A stretch of 8,267 bases of DNA from UBA1550 sp049294435 (GTDB taxonomy: Bacteria; Patescibacteriota; Minisyncoccia; Phycocordibacterales; UBA1550): NCBI GenBank assembly GCA_049294435.1, contig JBAQCU010000059.1, positions 1-8,267 of the forward strand, written 5' to 3'. Below are positions 5,606 to 8,267 of the stretch, one piece after another. Every line of letters starts with the position of its first letter. Position 1 is the stretch's first letter. The notes below the pieces were generated by a model. It saw only the letters and a list, made by a program, of their open reading frames with translations, did no database searches and was not told where the DNA came from. The translations under genes were made by a program, and so were the position numbers.

Positions 5606-5923
5606 ATGACAAAGCACGCAGTAATGACAATTTTAGGAGCACTCGTCGTTGTGGTGGCGGTTGGCGGATTCCCTGCATGGGCGCGCACGTCGCTTCTCGT
5701 GGCCGGCGGGGTAGCCATCTCAGTACTCGCGTATCTTTCTTCAGTGGTTTACTGCAGTAACTGCAAGAAGCTTATTAGCGACGTAGAGCGAGCAAACTAC
5801 GATGATCTCATCGTAGTTTCAAGCCGAGGAGCTAATATTGTACCTGGTTATATTGAAGAAGCAGAACAAGCTTTTCCATCAACACCAGAGGAAAAAATAG
5901 TAACTCCACAACGAATACAATAA
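5606..5923 (+). CDS. Small membrane protein with two predicted helices and a CxxC motif, function unknown
   Basis: I do not recognise a family for this 105-residue protein. Two hydrophobic segments (about 6-24 and 29-49), separated by a short turn containing PAWART, suggest a membrane hairpin. CSNCKK (50-55) follows directly, a CxxC pair that could bind metal or form a disulfide. The remaining 50 residues are polar and acidic with a proline-rich end, and lack a known domain. With both helices spanning, the N- and C-termini are on the same side; which side cannot be told. The stop overlaps the next ATG by one base (TAATG), so it is probably co-translated with the DUF4015 gene, possibly as a partner or envelope accessory. 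The start fits the promoter 6 nt upstream; no Shine-Dalgarno sequence is present. Confidence 0.75.
   Translation: MTKHAVMTILGALVVVVAVGGFPAWARTSLLVAGGVAISVLAYLSSVVYCSNCKKLISDVERANYDDLIVVSSRGANIVPGYIEEAEQAFPSTPEEKIVTPQRIQ
5794..5819. repeat. Perfect 12-bp inverted repeat inside the small membrane protein gene
   Basis: AAACTACGATGA (5794-5805) and TCATCGTAGTTT (5808-5819) are exact reverse complements separated by TC. It encodes residues around ANYDDLIVVS. In RNA it would give a stable hairpin within the coding region, about 100 nt before the downstream start. Confidence 0.85.
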
Positions 5924-7155
5924 TGGTAATCAAGAAACATTTTTGGGTGGCGGGCACAGTTCTAGTCGGAGGGTTCTCCGCCTTTTATTTTTTTATTCCT
6001 CCGTTTTTCTCAGTTGCATACAGAACAGATACAGCCACCACAACAAGTTCAGTTGTTGCTTCTAGTACACAAAATGTTGTACCAGAAATTATTGTCACTC
6101 ATTTACAAACACCAGATGCAGTAAAAGCAATTTATATGACAGCATGCGCAGCTAGTTCAGGGGCTTTTCGTGAAAAGCTGGTGCATATTGCTGATACTAC
6201 AGAGGTAAATAGCATAATCATTGATATCAAAGATTATAGTGGTACAATTTCATTTTCCGCTACAGACCCACTACTAAAGCACAATAATGGTGGTGGATGC
6301 CGTACAACAGACCTAAAGAAATTTATAGCGCGTCTTCACGACAAAGGTATTTATACGATTGCGCGTATAACTGTTTTTCAAGACCCATATTATACAAAGT
6401 TGCACCCCGAGCTAGCTGTCCTTAAAAAAAGTGACGGTACTGTGTGGAAAGATTTTAAGGGCTTGAGCTTTATTGATGTGAGCGCAAGGCCATATTGGGA
6501 ATATATTGTAGCGTTAGGAAAGGAAGCGCATGCGATGGGTTTTGATGAGCTCAACTTTGACTATATTCGCTTCCCGTCAGATGGTCCGATGAAGGACATT
6601 GATTATTCGTGGGGGGAGGGGATGAGCAAGGCTGACGCTCTTGAACATTTTTTCTCCTATCTTCATGATTCGCTCTCACCAACAGGCGCAAAACTTTCCG
6701 CAGATCTTTTTGGGATGACCGCAACAAATAACGATGACTTAAATATCGGACAGGTACTTGAGCGAGCGCTCCCTTATTTTGATTATATTTCTCCAATGGT
6801 GTATCCGTCACATTACCCTCCGCTTTTTAACGGATGGGGAAATCCGAACGAACATGTGTATGATGTTGTGCATTATTCAATGAGTAGGGCAGTAGCTCGA
6901 ACAATAGCAACTTCAACTCCAGTAAATCATCTCGGCGCAATGAGGATAGGTACCTCAACTCCAGCTCTTTATACGAAGGAGCCATATGATAAGAACAAGC
7001 TCCGCCCATGGCTCCAAGATTTTGACTACGGTGGGAACTACGGACCCGTAGAAGTCCGCGCACAGATACAGGCAACCTACGACTCCGGGCTCAATTCATG
7101 GTTTCTATGGGATCCAAAGAATATTTATACGAAGGGGGCGCTCTTGGTAGAATAG
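5923..7155 (+). CDS. Membrane-anchored putative glycoside hydrolase (DUF4015 family)
   Basis: A 410-residue protein matching the DUF4015 putative glycosyl hydrolase domain (Pfam PF13200, from memory), a TIM-barrel family. An uncleaved signal anchor is likely at about 8-30 (FWVAGTVLVGGFSAFYFF), followed by a Ser/Thr-rich linker (35-52), so the enzyme domain should lie outside the membrane. Characteristic motifs: VKAIYMTACAASS (67-79), IIIDIKDYSG (98-107), KGIYTIARITVFQDP (141-155), FDELNFDYIRFPSDG (207-221), YISPMVYPSHY (288-298), RPWLQDFDYGG (361-371) and WFLWDPKNIY (393-402). Asp213 in NFDYIRFP is the best candidate for a catalytic acid, by analogy with acidic residues at barrel strand ends; this is not proven. 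The substrate is unknown; an extracellular or wall glycan is plausible. The start overlaps the previous stop by one base, and a strong terminator follows 8 nt after the stop. Confidence 0.85.
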   Translation: MVIKKHFWVAGTVLVGGFSAFYFFIPPFFSVAYRTDTATTTSSVVASSTQNVVPEIIVTHLQTPDAVKAIYMTACAASSGAFREKLVHIADTTEVNSIIIDIKDYSGTISFSATDPLLKHNNGGGCRTTDLKKFIARLHDKGIYTIARITVFQDPYYTKLHPELAVLKKSDGTVWKDFKGLSFIDVSARPYWEYIVALGKEAHAMGFDELNFDYIRFPSDGPMKDIDYSWGEGMSKADALEHFFSYLHDSLSPTGAKLSADLFGMTATNNDDLNIGQVLERALPYFDYISPMVYPSHYPPLFNGWGNPNEHVYDVVHYSMSRAVARTIATSTPVNHLGAMRIGTSTPALYTKEPYDKNKLRPWLQDFDYGGNYGPVEVRAQIQATYDSGLNSWFLWDPKNIYTKGALLVE

Positions 7156-7163
7156 AGTTGCAG

Positions 7164-7208
7164 AAAACACGGGTGCGATTGGCGAAGCCAATCGCACCCG
7201 TGTTTTTC
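7164..7208 (+). terminator. Strong bidirectional intrinsic terminator after the DUF4015 gene
   Basis: Perfect 20-bp arms (7164-7183 and 7187-7206) with a GAA loop, beginning AAAACACGGG and ending CCCGTGTTTT, followed by T and a C-T-T. The A tract before and the U tract after give the classical terminator layout on both strands. It separates the two-gene unit from the fic gene. Confidence 0.95.
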
Positions 7209-7211
7209 TTA

Positions 7212-7220
7212 TGATATACT
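7212..7220 (+). promoter_or_regulatory. Extended -10 promoter of the RhuM-Fic gene (TGaTATACT)
   Basis: TG-A-TATACT lies 4 bp after the terminator. Transcription from about 7227 would give an 8-nt leader before the ATG at 7235. An in-frame ATG at 7211 overlaps this element and would lie upstream of the transcription start, so it is not the translation start. No -35 is visible; that region falls inside the terminator stem. Confidence 0.6.
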
Positions 7221-7234
7221 TACGCAACAGTTTT

Positions 7235-8251
7235 ATGAAAACGAGGAAAATAAAAAATTTACGTCGCGCTTCAATGGACACTGCGCGACATGATTTTGCA
7301 AAATCAGTCATTTACCAAGCAAAGTCGGGAGCTATTGAGCTTTGGGGGGATTTTTGCAAGGAGACCGTGTGGGCGACGCAGGCGCAGATTGTTGATATTT
7401 TTGAAATAGACCAGTCTGTCGTGTCGAGACATGTTAAAAATATCTTCAAAGATGGAGAAGTTTCAGAAAAAAGCAATATGCAAAAAATGCATATTGCAAA
7501 TTCGGATAAACCAGTCATTCTATACTCCCTCGACGTCATTCTTGCAGTTGGATATAGGGCAAATTCCGCCAAAGCAATCAAATTTCGTCAGTGGGCAACG
7601 AGCACCCTAAGAAAGCATTTAGTTGATGGCTTCACGATAAACAAATCGCGTATTTCAAAAAATTATGATTCTTTTTTGAAGGCGGTTGCAGATGTAAAAA
7701 TGCTCCTACCAAAAGGTATAGCAGTGGATACCGAAAGCATCCTCGAGCTTATTAGTATGTTTGCTGATACGTGGCTCTCGCTTGATGCGTATGATAAGGA
7801 AACTTTTACTACAAAAGGTGCAACAAAAAAATCGGTAAAAATTACAGCAAAAATGTTTGGAGGTGCACTTGCCACTTTGAAAGAGTCACTTATTATGAAA
7901 GGCGAGGCGACCGACCTTTTTGCGACCGAGCGGGAGCGGGGAAGTCTTGCGGGAATCATTGGTAATGTGATGCAAGCGTTTGGGGGCAAGGATATGTATC
8001 CGACTGTCGAGGAGAAGGCGGCGCATTTTCTCTACTTTGTTATCAAAAATCACTCGTTTCTCGACGGCAACAAGCGAAGTGGCGCGTATGCGTTCGTGTG
8101 GTTCCTCGCAAAAGCGAAAGTACTCGATACTGCGCGCATTACGCCACCAGCCCTTACCGCAATAACTCTCCTTGTGGCCGAAAGTGACCCAACACACAAA
8201 GACAAAATGATTGGGCTCATCCTCACAATGCTCGCACGAAAGAAGAAGTAG
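7235..8251 (+). CDS. RhuM-like DNA-binding domain fused to a Fic/Doc domain
   Basis: A 338-residue two-domain protein. Residues about 30-135 resemble the RhuM family, with a helix-turn-helix-like TVWATQAQIVDIFEIDQSVV (44-63) and the signatures YSLDVILAVGYRANS (97-111) and FRQWATSTLRKHLVDGF (117-133). A helical linker (about 140-205) leads to a Fic/Doc domain (about 225-330) with ATERERGSLAG (230-240), YPTVEEKAAHFLYFVIKNH (255-273) and the active-site loop HSFLDGNKRSG (273-283, catalytic His273). The loop ends GNKR, as in Doc, rather than GNGR as in AMPylating Fic proteins. In Doc this change goes with phosphorylation of EF-Tu, so a kinase-like activity is possible but not shown. This fusion architecture is known in other bacteria. 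No antitoxin gene or obvious (S/T)xxxE(G/N) inhibitory helix was seen, though the window ends 16 nt after the stop. The likely role is a toxin-like or stress regulator; the substrate is unknown. An in-frame ATG at 7274 is a possible later start. Confidence 0.9.
   Translation: MKTRKIKNLRRASMDTARHDFAKSVIYQAKSGAIELWGDFCKETVWATQAQIVDIFEIDQSVVSRHVKNIFKDGEVSEKSNMQKMHIANSDKPVILYSLDVILAVGYRANSAKAIKFRQWATSTLRKHLVDGFTINKSRISKNYDSFLKAVADVKMLLPKGIAVDTESILELISMFADTWLSLDAYDKETFTTKGATKKSVKITAKMFGGALATLKESLIMKGEATDLFATERERGSLAGIIGNVMQAFGGKDMYPTVEEKAAHFLYFVIKNHSFLDGNKRSGAYAFVWFLAKAKVLDTARITPPALTAITLLVAESDPTHKDKMIGLILTMLARKKK
7473..7497. repeat. 10-bp inverted repeat inside the RhuM-coding part
   Basis: GCAATATGCA (7473-7482) and TGCATATTGC (7488-7497) are exact reverse complements with an AAAAA spacer, about 240 nt into the gene. 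It could be a hairpin in the mRNA or a dyad bound by the protein's own DNA-binding domain; the latter is speculation. Confidence 0.75.
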
Positions 8252-8267
8252 AAAAAAACAGGGGGTG

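Noticed and set aside
7211..7234. Start at 7211 for the RhuM-Fic gene
   Set aside because: This ATG overlaps the extended -10 TGATATACT and would lie upstream of the predicted transcription start.

Overview
The window looks like chromosomal DNA of an uncultivated bacterium, most likely a member of the Candidate Phyla Radiation (Patescibacteria, Parcubacteria-like). This is inference. It rests on compact Mur ligases with variant motifs, a short RsmI that ends after the methyltransferase domain, a DUF4015-type putative glycoside hydrolase behind a small membrane protein, a RhuM-Fic/Doc fusion, and very short intergenic spaces. No rRNA, tRNA or CRISPR array was seen, so taxonomy cannot be fixed from this window.

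Layout. 1-66: a perfect 28-bp palindrome, probably the end of an upstream unit, then an extended -10 promoter. 67-2708: murD and murC, overlapping by 4 nt, for two successive steps of UDP-MurNAc-peptide synthesis (MurC adds residue 1, MurD residue 2). 2709-2833: a candidate promoter and a strong intrinsic-terminator hairpin. 2834-3274: an unrecognised 146-aa protein with its own Shine-Dalgarno sequence and terminator. 3333-4019: rsmI, the 16S rRNA 2'-O-methyltransferase. 4042-4091: a perfect 50-bp palindrome. 4121-5555: a complete 1435-bp insertion sequence (ISNCY/IS1202-like DDE transposase on the minus strand) with 24-bp terminal inverted repeats and a 15-bp target duplication. It sits in the centre of a second perfect palindrome (46 bp when rebuilt). 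5606-7155: a two-gene unit of a small two-helix membrane protein and a membrane-anchored DUF4015 putative glycoside hydrolase. 7164-7208: a strong terminator. 7235-8251: a RhuM-Fic/Doc fusion protein. The last 16 bases hold nothing recognisable.

How it fits together. All genes except the transposase are on the plus strand, in short units bounded by hairpins and mostly started by -10 elements close to the start codon. In three cases (murD, rsmI and the gene at 5606) the -10 hexamer ends exactly 6 nt before the ATG, which predicts leaderless mRNAs. MurC and MurD act in the cytoplasm on wall precursors, while the DUF4015 protein should face outward and may act on an extracellular or envelope glycan. 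The most unusual structure is the pair of tandem long perfect palindromes after rsmI, one of them split by the insertion sequence.
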